Source: Coxiellaceae bacterium (lineage in GTDB: Bacteria > Pseudomonadota > Gammaproteobacteria > Berkiellales > Berkiellaceae). Taken from it: DNA of 48,882 nt. A model generated the notes under the pieces. The model did no database searches, was not told where the DNA came from, and worked only from the letters and a program-made list of their open reading frames with translations. Location of the stretch: positions 1-48,882 of the forward strand of contig CANJXG010000007.1 in NCBI GenBank assembly GCA_947478905.1. The letters are read 5' to 3'. Shown here piece after piece: positions 29,367 through 37,980 of this stretch; within the stretch, counting starts at the first letter, position 1; every line of letters begins with the position of its first letter. The translations under genes were made by a program, and so were the position numbers.

Positions 29367-30734
29367 ATGGCGATATCAAAATCAACGTATGCGTGTAATG
29401 AATGTGGTGCGCTTAGCCCTAAATGGATAGGACAGTGTCATGATTGCACGGCATGGAATAGTTTTACGGAAATAGCGATTACCACTGAAAAAGTAAATTC
29501 GCGCTTTTGTGGATATGCGGGGGAAACCCAAGCGCTTATTACCCCCTTAAATAAAGTGGTATCGGAAATAGCACCGAGGGTATCTACAGGATTAGAGGAG
29601 CTAGACAGAGTGTTAGGAGGGGGGTTGGTATCGGGTATGGTAGTACTTATAGGAGGCGATCCAGGGATTGGAAAGTCTACTGTTTTATTGCAGTCTTTAG
29701 CCAGTTTAAAGGGTGAAAATAGCACGTTGTATGTTACGGGGGAAGAGTCTCTTGCCCAGGTTAGTCTCAGGGCGAAAAGATTGGATTTAGCAGATAGCGA
29801 CTTAAATTTATTAGCAGAAACGCGAGTTGAACGGATTATTTCTTTAGCTGAAAAGCACAAACCCGATGTCATGGTGATTGATTCCATTCAAACTTTATAT
29901 ACCGAAGTATTACAAGCAGCGCCTGGTTCGGTTTCTCAAGTCAGAGAAAGTGCAGCGCAGTTAGTTCGTTTTTCAAAAAGAACGGGGGTTGCGGTGTATT
30001 TGGTGGGGCATGTCACTAAAGATGGCACGTTAGCAGGACCTCGTGTATTAGAGCATATGGTGGATGCAGTATTATATTTTGAAGGCCAACAAGACAGTCG
30101 TTTTCGGATTATTCGAGCTATTAAAAATCGTTTTGGTGCTATTAATGAGATGGGTATTTTTGGAATGACAGATAAAGGTTTAAAGGGGATTAATAATCCC
30201 TCAGCCTTACTTTTATCAAGAGATACTGAGCCTGTTGCAGGTTCTGTTGTGATGGTATCTTGGGAGGGTTCTCGTCCTATTTTATTAGAAGTTCAAGCCT
30301 TAGTAGACGATTCGCCATTAGCAAATCCTCGTCGGGTCACTGTGGGCATTGAGCCTAATCGTTTAGCGATGCTCTTAGCAGTGCTGCATCGACACGGCGG
30401 GTTATCTGTTCATCAATTAGATATATTTTTAAATGTAGTAGGCGGCGTAAAAATATCCGAAACGGGATCAGATTTAGCGGTTCTTTTTGCTGTGTTGTCC
30501 AGTTTTAAAAATAAACCTTTAGATCCAAAATTAGTCGTATTTGGAGAGGTTGGATTAGGCGGTGAAATTAGGCCTGTACAAAGTGGTCAAGAAAGAATTA
30601 AAGAAGCCCAAAAGCATGGTTTCACACGGGCTATTGTTCCTAAGGGGAATGCCCCTAAAGGCTCGGGAATAATGAAAAATATTGAAGTGGTTGCAGTGTC
30701 TACATTGCAAGAAGCGATTTCAAATTTATTTTAA
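29367..30734 (+). CDS. radA: DNA repair protein RadA
   Basis: RadA is a DnaB-like/RecA-like ATPase that promotes branch migration in recombination. The 455-residue product starts with a four-Cys zinc finger (CNECGALSPKWIGQCHDC, about 10-27), then Walker A GGDPGIGKST near 95-104, the RadA-specific KNRFG near 257 and a C-terminal Lon-like domain. The length is normal. It starts with ATG at 29367; its stop codon adjoins the terminator of the convergent VCBS gene. Confidence 0.97.
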   Translation: MAISKSTYACNECGALSPKWIGQCHDCTAWNSFTEIAITTEKVNSRFCGYAGETQALITPLNKVVSEIAPRVSTGLEELDRVLGGGLVSGMVVLIGGDPGIGKSTVLLQSLASLKGENSTLYVTGEESLAQVSLRAKRLDLADSDLNLLAETRVERIISLAEKHKPDVMVIDSIQTLYTEVLQAAPGSVSQVRESAAQLVRFSKRTGVAVYLVGHVTKDGTLAGPRVLEHMVDAVLYFEGQQDSRFRIIRAIKNRFGAINEMGIFGMTDKGLKGINNPSALLLSRDTEPVAGSVVMVSWEGSRPILLEVQALVDDSPLANPRRVTVGIEPNRLAMLLAVLHRHGGLSVHQLDIFLNVVGGVKISETGSDLAVLFAVLSSFKNKPLDPKLVVFGEVGLGGEIRPVQSGQERIKEAQKHGFTRAIVPKGNAPKGSGIMKNIEVVAVSTLQEAISNLF

Positions 30735-30760
30735 AAAAATCCCCGCCTTTAAAGGCGGGG
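30733..30760 (-). terminator. Rho-independent terminator for the VCBS gene
   Basis: CCCCGCCTTTAAAGGCGGGG (30741-30760) is a perfect inverted repeat. On the minus strand it is followed by a run of seven T (30733-30739), 10 bases after the stop of the minus-strand gene. It may also help terminate radA, whose stop is at 30732-30734, though no T-run follows on that strand. Confidence 0.88.
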
Positions 30761-30769
30761 AAGAGCATA

Positions 30770-33511
30770 TTATAGTACTTGCTCTGTTGGATGAAGATCT
30801 AAACCGTGTGCGCTTAGATGATCCGATACATTTGCTACCGCATGAGAGAAATGACTGAAGTTAAAGTCAGGGGTATTAGAAGTGCCTTGATCAGAAAATA
30901 CTTCACTTAACAGCACCATACTAGGCAATTGGAATGAACTCTCATCATGATTTGCATCCACAATAGTAAGTGCACCAGAAACGGTTGTAATGGCACCAGG
31001 TGTGTTATCTTCTACTACCGACCCAGTATTGGTGCCGGCAATCACAGGTAAAGCATTGGTTCCCGTTACAGTAATATCAATCACAGTAGAGGCACTGCCA
31101 TCAAAACTAGTGACCGTTAGGGTGTCATGTGCTAGTTCGCCACCTTGTAAGGCATCCGCCGGTGATCCAGCTGAATTATCTAAGGTATAGGTCCAGTTAC
31201 CAGCGGTATCTAATGTCCAAGCACCATAGACTCCGTTTAAATCAGCAGGAACTTGGAAAGCGCTTTCGCCACTATCGGCATCATCAATGGTAAGTGCGCC
31301 AGCAGCAGTCGTGACTGCATCTGGTGTACGATCTTCTGCAACGGCACCAGTATTTACACCTGCAATGACAGGTACATCATTAGTTCCTGTTACAGTGATA
31401 TCAATCACGGTAGAGGCACTTCCATCAAAGCTCGTGACCGTTAGCGTGTCGTGCTCTACTACCCCTTCGGCTAATTGATCAGTTGCAGATCCAGTTGAAT
31501 TATCTAGTGTGTACGTCCAGTTACCAGCAGTATCTAATGTCCAGCTACCATAGATACCGACTAGATTTTCAGGGACAATAAATGAGCTTTCATCATGGTT
31601 GGCATCTGAAATAGTTAAAGCGCCAGCAGCCTGTGTAACGGCATCAGGTGCATTGTCTTCCTTAACTGCACCTGTGTTGGTACCCCCTAGTACAGGTACA
31701 TGATTCACACCAGTGATGGATACATCAATGGTTACCGGTGTCGTACCGTCAAAGCTTCCTAAGTTTAATTGATCATTAACGACTTCCCCTGCTCTTAATT
31801 GATTCACCGCCGAACCGACAGAGTCATTTACGGTATAAGTCCATTCATTGGTTGATAAATCCATGGTAAAGATACCATAATTTCCAATTAAATTACCTTG
31901 AATAAGGAATGAGCTTTCACCTGCATCAGGATCAGCAATAGTGACTGTTCCAGAAATGCTATTTACGGTTGAGCCATCCCCTGCGGTGATTTGACCGCTA
32001 ACCTCTCCTCCAATAACGGGTAAGTCATTGGTACCTGTAACTGTGATATCGATTGTGGCAGTGGTGGTTGCATCAAAACTTGTAACGGTTAAAGTGTCGT
32101 GTACAACTTGATCTTGTCTTAATTGATCAGTCGCAGATCCGGCTGAATTATCAAGTGTGTAACTCCACTCTCCTGTTACATTGAAACTAAACGTACCATA
32201 GGTACCGACTATTTCAGTTTCAGTTGGTCCATCACCTAAAATCAAATTTGGCATTGTGTTCTCCTTGAAAATGCTAGTATTTTTATGTTGAAAAAGTATT
32301 GAATCTGTGTCAAAAGGTGTCACAGTCTTTAGAGTATAGGTGCATTCATTGTGAGAGTCAAAGCTCTGTATTGGAAGTTGAAAAAAACTTTCTCCTTCAT
32401 CTAGATCAGTGATTATAAGTGCTCCCCTTACCTGAGCAAGTGCATTAAGTGGGTTATCTTCTGAAACAAAGCCTGTCTTAGTACCTGTGATAAAAGGGAG
32501 ATCATTGGTACCAATAATTGTAAAAGTTAAGTTTTTTATCTCAGAATGTGCACACTGATTAGAAGCCATAAGTTGATAATGTATAGTTAACTCTTGAGCT
32601 TCAGATAAAAAATCTAAATCTAGTGCTGGAACATTGTATTCATAAGTAAATTTTATTTTTTTTGGGTTGGATTGCAACAGTGTAAAAGATAAAGCATCAG
32701 GATGCGTTAGAGCTTGAAGCAGATCATTATGTAAGAAAAGAGGATGCCCATCAAGTTCGACAGTCGGATGACCTACAAGAGAAAGACGTAATTCATTATC
32801 TACTTGGGGATTGCCTTGATCGTATTCTTTAAGTGTTACTTTGCCAGTTATGAGTACATTTTGGTTGGATGCATCTACTAATTCTACAACTGGCTCAGGT
32901 AGTATATTTATTTTTACTTCAGGCGTGACCCAATTAATATGGTCAGTATGCAGATGTGCATTTAAACAAAGAATACCTTCTGAGTCACCTAATTGGATAA
33001 ATGTATTATGGCCTTGATATAAAAAATCTACAGTATTGGCATCATACCCATGGATCTCTATAGGAAGATCAGTGCCTACTTGATAATCATGTATGGTTTG
33101 CACACCATTGCCATTTCGAAATATAAAGGTATTTTGTTCACCATCATGTCGATTGCTAAAAATGACATTATATAAGGAGTCGGTATATATTTCAGTATGG
33201 CCACCCCACAGATGATCCCCTCTAAAAACATATAAATGATTTTGCTCATCAATAATAAAATATCCGTTATTGGATCCGCCTTCTAATACATCTTTTCCTG
33301 CATTTCCAATAAGAAAATCATTTCCATTACCACCGTAGAGATGATCATCCCCAGATCCTCCAATAATAAACTCATTATTATACATGCCGTACTCCATTGC
33401 AGGACTGTTTTCCAAAATAGAATTCTTTTCTAGGCTGTTAGCGTAATTGTTAGAGGGCGGTGGTATCTCATAATCATTTAAGTTTGCTTTCTGAGTTTTA
33501 GTTGTTGTCAT
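30770..33511 (-). CDS. RTX/VCBS-repeat surface or secreted protein
   Basis: A 913-residue probable adhesin-like protein. Residues about 48-90 hold RTX nonapeptide repeats (GGSGDDHLYGGNGNDFLIGN, then GKDVLEGG), which bind calcium in type I-secreted proteins. Two beta-rich cadherin/VCBS-like domains follow (about 200-340), then VCBS repeats (about 345-865) with the diagnostic YTLDNS and LTVTSFDG-IDITVTGTND stretches. The last 50 residues are non-repetitive and may be the type I signal. RTX is at the N-terminal end, opposite to most RTX proteins. The first and last VCBS units are incomplete and both break after ExSFFQLP or ESSFQLP. An internal start with a perfect Shine-Dalgarno lies at 32254. 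No type I secretion genes are in the window. Confidence 0.9.
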   Translation of the reverse strand: MTTTKTQKANLNDYEIPPPSNNYANSLEKNSILENSPAMEYGMYNNEFIIGGSGDDHLYGGNGNDFLIGNAGKDVLEGGSNNGYFIIDEQNHLYVFRGDHLWGGHTEIYTDSLYNVIFSNRHDGEQNTFIFRNGNGVQTIHDYQVGTDLPIEIHGYDANTVDFLYQGHNTFIQLGDSEGILCLNAHLHTDHINWVTPEVKINILPEPVVELVDASNQNVLITGKVTLKEYDQGNPQVDNELRLSLVGHPTVELDGHPLFLHNDLLQALTHPDALSFTLLQSNPKKIKFTYEYNVPALDLDFLSEAQELTIHYQLMASNQCAHSEIKNLTFTIIGTNDLPFITGTKTGFVSEDNPLNALAQVRGALIITDLDEGESFFQLPIQSFDSHNECTYTLKTVTPFDTDSILFQHKNTSIFKENTMPNLILGDGPTETEIVGTYGTFSFNVTGEWSYTLDNSAGSATDQLRQDQVVHDTLTVTSFDATTTATIDITVTGTNDLPVIGGEVSGQITAGDGSTVNSISGTVTIADPDAGESSFLIQGNLIGNYGIFTMDLSTNEWTYTVNDSVGSAVNQLRAGEVVNDQLNLGSFDGTTPVTIDVSITGVNHVPVLGGTNTGAVKEDNAPDAVTQAAGALTISDANHDESSFIVPENLVGIYGSWTLDTAGNWTYTLDNSTGSATDQLAEGVVEHDTLTVTSFDGSASTVIDITVTGTNDVPVIAGVNTGAVAEDRTPDAVTTAAGALTIDDADSGESAFQVPADLNGVYGAWTLDTAGNWTYTLDNSAGSPADALQGGELAHDTLTVTSFDGSASTVIDITVTGTNALPVIAGTNTGSVVEDNTPGAITTVSGALTIVDANHDESSFQLPSMVLLSEVFSDQGTSNTPDFNFSHFSHAVANVSDHLSAHGLDLHPTEQVL
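30920..32520 (-). repeat. VCBS coding repeats, about 318-330 bp each
   Basis: At least four VCBS units of roughly 105 residues plus one partial copy. Neighbouring units near 31030-31350 and 31350-31680 share long identical DNA stretches, such as those encoding TAGNWTYTLDNS and HDTLTVTSFDGSAST, indicating recent amplification or gene conversion. Boundaries are approximate. Confidence 0.75.
32252..32266 (-). promoter_or_regulatory. Internal Shine-Dalgarno and start codon in the VCBS gene
   Basis: On the minus strand AAGGAG is followed by six bases and an in-frame ATG at 32254. The reading frame from it (MPNLILGDGPTETE) would give a 494-residue VCBS protein. The signal is stronger than that visible before the annotated start at 33511. 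This may be an alternative start or the fossil start of a gene fused to its upstream neighbour. Confidence 0.5.
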
Positions 33512-33695
33512 TGCTACTATGGTCCTTATAGTTTAGTGAATTGTAGTTCAGTGTAGTTAATTTTTTTTAAATCTAATACTGTATAAACAGTCAAAAAGTT
33601 ATCTACCTGGTTAGTTTCTTTGAAAATGAATCAAAAAATCAAATAAAAAATAGTAATCTGATAGAATTCAGGTTGTAAAATTTCAGTTTAATTAA

Positions 33696-34619
33696 GTGAG
33701 TAAAGATATGCAGTATAAAAATTTAAGGGTTAGGGTCACAATTTTAGTTGTGCTTCTAGTTATACTATTCTTGATTTATCCCACAGGGTATTTCGTTTTA
33801 AATTCTAAAAATCAAGCGATAAGCTCTTCTATAACAACAGAGCCTCCCAAAGGGGTTGGAGCGTATATTATTAATTTAGATCGTTCTAAAGAACGATATG
33901 AGTATGTAAAGCAAAATGTATATAATTTAGGGATCCCAGTGCAAAGAATTTCAGCAGTAGAGGGGAATGTATTATCCGATCTAGAGCTTAAATCGCTCGT
34001 AGACTTTGATGCCTATCGTCGTTTTTTAAATGGGGCTCCTAAAAAAGGAACGGTTGGATGTTCTTTGAGCCATATTAAGGCTTGGGAGACTTTTTTAAAA
34101 TCTAATTTTGAATATGCCATTATTTTTGAAGATGATGTGAGTTTTGATCCGAAAAAATTAAAGCCAATTATTAATGAATTAGTGGATAATCATCAATATT
34201 GGGATATTAATAACTTTGAAAGCTATCATCGAAGCGTCCCGCTTACTATCAAAGCATTACAAGATAATCAAAAATTAGTGGTGTATTTAACCAATGTAAC
34301 CCATACCGGTTCTTATATGATTAATCGAAAAGCAGCGCTGAAGCTATTAGAAAAATCATTACCGATTAAAATGCCAATTGATCATTATTTTACACGTGGG
34401 TGGGAATTTGGGCTAACTTTTACAGGCGTTGAAAATCCACGATTAGTGTATCAAAGTTATGGAACCTCTGAAATCGAGCAATCTAGTGTGGCTAAAAAGC
34501 ATACGAGATCGATGTTTAGTGTGCAACGATCGCTTTTTCAAATGAAAACAGGTATTATCCGAATGGCTTACAATATGATCTGTTATTTCCAAAGTTTTTT
34601 TAAAGACCATTCCGAATGA
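33696..34619 (+). CDS. Glycosyltransferase family 25 (LPS/LOS-type)
   Basis: A 307-residue sugar transferase with an N-terminal membrane anchor (about 14-31, LVVLLVILFLIYPTGYFVL). The GT25 core starts at GAYIINLDRSKERYEYVKQ near 51, continues with GTVGCSLSHIKAWETFL near 113-129 and IIFEDDVSF with the metal-binding EDD near 139-146. Such enzymes build lipooligosaccharide or glycosylate proteins; the substrate is unknown. GTG at 33696 or ATG at 33708 could be the start. It is divergent from the VCBS gene over 184 AT-rich bases. Confidence 0.88.
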   Translation: MSKDMQYKNLRVRVTILVVLLVILFLIYPTGYFVLNSKNQAISSSITTEPPKGVGAYIINLDRSKERYEYVKQNVYNLGIPVQRISAVEGNVLSDLELKSLVDFDAYRRFLNGAPKKGTVGCSLSHIKAWETFLKSNFEYAIIFEDDVSFDPKKLKPIINELVDNHQYWDINNFESYHRSVPLTIKALQDNQKLVVYLTNVTHTGSYMINRKAALKLLEKSLPIKMPIDHYFTRGWEFGLTFTGVENPRLVYQSYGTSEIEQSSVAKKHTRSMFSVQRSLFQMKTGIIRMAYNMICYFQSFFKDHSE

Positions 34620-34872
34620 TGCTTCGGAATGGTCGCGGCCAAAAGGCTATAAATATATCTTGTACTTGCGATAAATGAGAGAATTGATCGTTGTTTGCAG
34701 AAATATATTGAAGAATGTGATTAAAATCATTTAGCTCCAGTCTTTTAAACGCAGAATCAGTGCTATCTATTTGCATAGGATTAATTAATTTTTGTAAATT
34801 TTGGTAAATAGTAGTTTTTCCCGAAGCGGATGTTTCATATATTAGGATAATGACAGCTTGTTTTGGTTGCAT
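34600..34872 (-). pseudogene. P-loop kinase-like fragment
   Basis: Ninety codons. The N-terminus AVIILIYETSASGKTTIYQ resembles Walker A of chloramphenicol-phosphotransferase-like kinases, though the first Gly of GxxxxGKT is replaced. Family members are about 170-200 residues, so the C-terminal half is missing. Its last codons lie in a perfect inverted repeat, and its 3' end overlaps the convergent GT25 gene by 20 bases. It lies 7 bases after the GrpB-GNAT gene and may have been its operon partner. A truncated remnant is likely; a functional small protein is possible. Confidence 0.55.
34605..34634. repeat. Perfect 12-bp inverted repeat at the GT25 stop codon
   Basis: GACCATTCCGAA at 34605-34616 is the exact reverse complement of TTCGGAATGGTC at 34623-34634, with a six-base loop containing the GT25 stop codon. 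No T-run follows on the plus strand, and on the minus strand only three T and then A follow, so it is an imperfect terminator. Confidence 0.8.
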
Positions 34873-34879
34873 TTTTATA

Positions 34880-35671
34880 TCATGCCATTTGTTTGAAATT
34901 ATTATACCCTTGGCTTTTTAGCCATTTTTTGCATAAAGTTAAAAATGGCTCTTTACTATCAAGATAGTTTTTTTCGATAAATACATTATGAAATATTGCT
35001 TGTCTTTGTGCGGGTAAAAGTTCAATATGCGTGTAGCCAACAATGTTACTGCCTTGATATAAAATCAAATGAAGATGATCTAGATTTTCTATTAGATCAG
35101 AATTTAGATTTACATTGGCTTTTTTTGCAAAACTCCATTCCCCCGGCGTTAAAGCCTTGACAACGCGTATGCCTGAAACACCAGTTTTTTCATCAATGGC
35201 TGCCACAAAAGCATCTTTTCCAGAACAATAGCCATATATATCATTTGGAAATTTTTGAGCTAATGTATTTTTTAATTGGGCATAGGCTTGGCGGTCGGCT
35301 GGATGGGTGCGCATCCAATCTCGAAATTTAAGGCAACGATCAATTTCACCACTGCCCTGTTCATACACATGAATATTCGCATTTTCTTTTCGAAAATAGC
35401 GCCTAAAAAGTATGCCATATTCGTCTTTTGCTTCCAATCCTAGCGCTTGCATTGTAGAAGTAGCCTTATCGACTAGCATAATATCTTGAACCACCGGGAT
35501 CATATCAATGACAGGTTTTGCTGCTAATCCGGGTACAGCAGTTGAGCCAATATGATGAATGGCAAGACAGTTATCCCCTAAAGTTTCTTTAATTTTTGCG
35601 GCTTCTAGCTCAAATAAAACTGGCCAATTAAGGTTATAACTAACCACTTCAATAGGTTGAGTGTGCTCCAT
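34880..35671 (-). CDS. GrpB-family protein fused to a GNAT-like domain
   Basis: A 263-residue two-domain protein. Residues 1-175 match the GrpB/UPF0157 family, a nucleotidyltransferase-like fold: VVSYNLNWPVLFELEA near the start, IHHIGSTAVPGLAAKPVIDMI near 38-58 and the conserved YRDWL-like FRDWMRTHP near 136. Residues about 200-263 (LILYQGSNIVGYTHIEL, IFHNVFIEKNYLDS) resemble the latter part of a GNAT acetyltransferase. The function of GrpB proteins is not settled. The fusion suggests modification of a small molecule or tRNA-like substrate, which is speculative. Confidence 0.82.
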   Translation of the reverse strand: MEHTQPIEVVSYNLNWPVLFELEAAKIKETLGDNCLAIHHIGSTAVPGLAAKPVIDMIPVVQDIMLVDKATSTMQALGLEAKDEYGILFRRYFRKENANIHVYEQGSGEIDRCLKFRDWMRTHPADRQAYAQLKNTLAQKFPNDIYGYCSGKDAFVAAIDEKTGVSGIRVVKALTPGEWSFAKKANVNLNSDLIENLDHLHLILYQGSNIVGYTHIELLPAQRQAIFHNVFIEKNYLDSKEPFLTLCKKWLKSQGYNNFKQMA

Positions 35672-35715
35672 AGTAGTGCCTCCAATTTTTGAAATGAGAA
35701 TATAGAGGATAAAAT

Positions 35716-36522
35716 TTAGCTTTTTCTCTCAGGTGAAGCACTACTGCCTGCTAAAATACCACCATCTATTGTGAGTTCTGCGCCTGTGATGAATTTGGAT
35801 TCATCTGATCCTAAATAAAGTACAGCATAAGCTACATCCATTGTATCCCCCATATGGCCTAATGGGATCCCTGCGGCAATTTTGTTCATATTCTCTGCCC
35901 GTGTATGGGGATTGGTGCCTAGCATGGCATCCCATAATGGGGTTAAAATAGCAGCAGGGTGAATAGAGTTACAACGAATACGATAATTTTTTTGCGCACA
36001 ATATAATGCAACGGTTTTGCTATGATTACGAATAGCGGCTTTACTAGAAGCATAAGCAGCGGTGCTCGGAACCCCGACCATACCGGATCGAGAAGACATA
36101 TTAATAATAGAGCCCCCGTCTGTTTTCATTAACCTGATCCCATATTGACACCCTAAAAATACACTCTCTAAATTAATAGTATGAATATGACGCCAACTAT
36201 CAAGGGAAGCATACTCAGGATCTTGTGGGCCAAACTTGGGATCTAAGCCTATAATTCCCGCATTATTAAATAAAATATCGAGTTTAGTATGTTTATTTTT
36301 AATCTCCCCAATTACCTGTTGCCAGTTTTGTTCAGAGCTAGCGTCTAAATGATAATAAAAAGCATTATGACCTAGCTCACTAGCCAGCTGTTTACCTAGA
36401 TCATCTAGAATATCAGTAATAATAACAATAGCCCCTTCACGAACTAATAATCGCGCAGTTTGGGCTCCTATACCCTGACTGCCACCAGTAATCAATGCTA
36501 TTTTATTCTCTACACGGGCCAT
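35716..36522 (-). CDS. Short-chain dehydrogenase/reductase
   Basis: A 268-residue classical SDR. It shows the NAD-binding GGSQGIGAQTARLL near 14-27, NNAGIIG near 87, catalytic Ser in NMSSRSGM near 147, YASSKAAI with catalytic Tyr and Lys near 160-167, and the C-terminal AELTIDGGILAG. Asp (ITDIL) at the end of the second strand points to NAD rather than NADP. The substrate is unknown; it resembles cyclic-alcohol or steroid-type dehydrogenases. It starts 2 bases downstream of the CorB-like gene. Confidence 0.92.
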   Translation of the reverse strand: MARVENKIALITGGSQGIGAQTARLLVREGAIVIITDILDDLGKQLASELGHNAFYYHLDASSEQNWQQVIGEIKNKHTKLDILFNNAGIIGLDPKFGPQDPEYASLDSWRHIHTINLESVFLGCQYGIRLMKTDGGSIINMSSRSGMVGVPSTAAYASSKAAIRNHSKTVALYCAQKNYRIRCNSIHPAAILTPLWDAMLGTNPHTRAENMNKIAAGIPLGHMGDTMDVAYAVLYLGSDESKFITGAELTIDGGILAGSSASPERKS

Positions 36523-36524
36523 AA

Positions 36525-37802
36525 TTAGTCTTCCTGTATGGTGAGCTTTTCATTTTTAATTAAAGGAGGAGATACTCGAACGGTTTTAATACGATTTTCA
36601 AAAACCTGTATAACTTCAAGCGGCGTATTTTCAATTAAGCAGCAGGTCCCTATTTCTGGAATAGTTTGAAGCTTATCGATAATCAAACCACTTAAAGTGG
36701 TTGCGCCTTCCATCGGTAAATGCAACTGCATGGCGCGATTAAGATCGCGTATCGTGATACTGCCATCTACAATGCTACTGCCATCTTCTTGGGGATGCAC
36801 CTCTTTACTGGTGGTGGCCATATCCGTTGTGAATTCACCAATAACTTCTTCTAAAATATCTTCTAATGTGATAAGCCCCTGAATTTCGCCATACTCACTC
36901 ACCACTAAGGCTAATCGTCGTTTATTTTGTTTAAACTTTAAAAGCTGGGTCATTAAAGGAGTGCCTGCGGGTACAAAATAAGGCGTTTCTAAGGCTGCAA
37001 GTAAACTGTCCATAGAAAATAACTGATCAGCCATTAAATTGAGTGCATTTCGCGTATGTAAAATGCCAATCAGTTCATCTAAATCATCTTTGTACACGGG
37101 GAGTAAAGTGTGTTGAGTATTGGCCAGCTGGCCTACGATTTCATTCCAATTATTGTTTAAATCCAAGCCAATGATATCATTACGAGGGATCATTATTTCA
37201 TCTACTTCGATATCTTCTAAGTTTAAAATGCCCATGAGCATTTGCCGATGGGTATCTGGGATGCGATCGGAAGTTTCATATACCACCGTTTTTAATTCTT
37301 CTCGGGTGAGTTGATGTGCAGTTTTTTTATGTATGGGTATGCCAAAAATCTGCAAAACTCCGTTAGAGATTTTGTTAATAACCCAAATAAAAGGATAAAA
37401 AATAAATAATAAAAATTGAAAAATGATAGCCACCCGAAATGCAATTTTTTCAGGATAGATAGCGGCTACAGTTTTGGGACAGACTTCACTGAAAATTAAA
37501 ATGAGCACCGTGAGTATGACGGTTTCCCAAATAAAAGACCAGAAGGCACCCAAATGAAAATGTAGCATAATATCGCTAAATACATTGGCGGTTAAGATCA
37601 TTGTAAAGGTAGCACCAAACAAAATAAGGCCTAATAATCTGTCAGGGCGCTTTAAAAGTTGGCTCGCACGATGTGCTGATTTGTTGGTTTTGCTTAAGTG
37701 CCTCAAACGGTAAGGGTTGAGCATGGTCATGCTGGTTTCACCGGCAGAAAAAAAAGCAATAACGCCTAATAGAAAAATTAAAGTAATGACTAAAATAAGC
37801 AT
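36525..37802 (-). CDS. CNNM/HlyC-CorC family transport-associated protein (CorB/YfjD-like)
   Basis: A 425-residue membrane protein with an N-terminal DUF21 domain of about four hydrophobic segments (residues 1-180), including FFSAGETSMTMLN near 18-30, two CBS domains (about 200-330, IMIPRNDIIGLDL and ALVVSEYGEIQGLITLEDILEE) and a C-terminal CorC/HlyC domain (about 345-415, VDGSITIRDLN). The family is linked to magnesium or cobalt transport. Its placement divergent from ffh mirrors the yfjD neighbourhood in enterobacteria. Confidence 0.9.
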   Translation of the reverse strand: MLILVITLIFLLGVIAFFSAGETSMTMLNPYRLRHLSKTNKSAHRASQLLKRPDRLLGLILFGATFTMILTANVFSDIMLHFHLGAFWSFIWETVILTVLILIFSEVCPKTVAAIYPEKIAFRVAIIFQFLLFIFYPFIWVINKISNGVLQIFGIPIHKKTAHQLTREELKTVVYETSDRIPDTHRQMLMGILNLEDIEVDEIMIPRNDIIGLDLNNNWNEIVGQLANTQHTLLPVYKDDLDELIGILHTRNALNLMADQLFSMDSLLAALETPYFVPAGTPLMTQLLKFKQNKRRLALVVSEYGEIQGLITLEDILEEVIGEFTTDMATTSKEVHPQEDGSSIVDGSITIRDLNRAMQLHLPMEGATTLSGLIIDKLQTIPEIGTCCLIENTPLEVIQVFENRIKTVRVSPPLIKNEKLTIQED

Positions 37803-37980
37803 GTGCTATCCTTAAGTGTGGCTTCACAATAAAAAGTAAGCAAGCTGGCACCTTGCTTGGGATTATAAATATTTCATTGTGTCACAGTGTATTTATCAAT
37901 GCTAGTTTGTTATTTTAAAGCCTTTGTAAGATAATAAGTAAAATTTACACTTCGAAATCATACCATTATCAGAGGATCTT

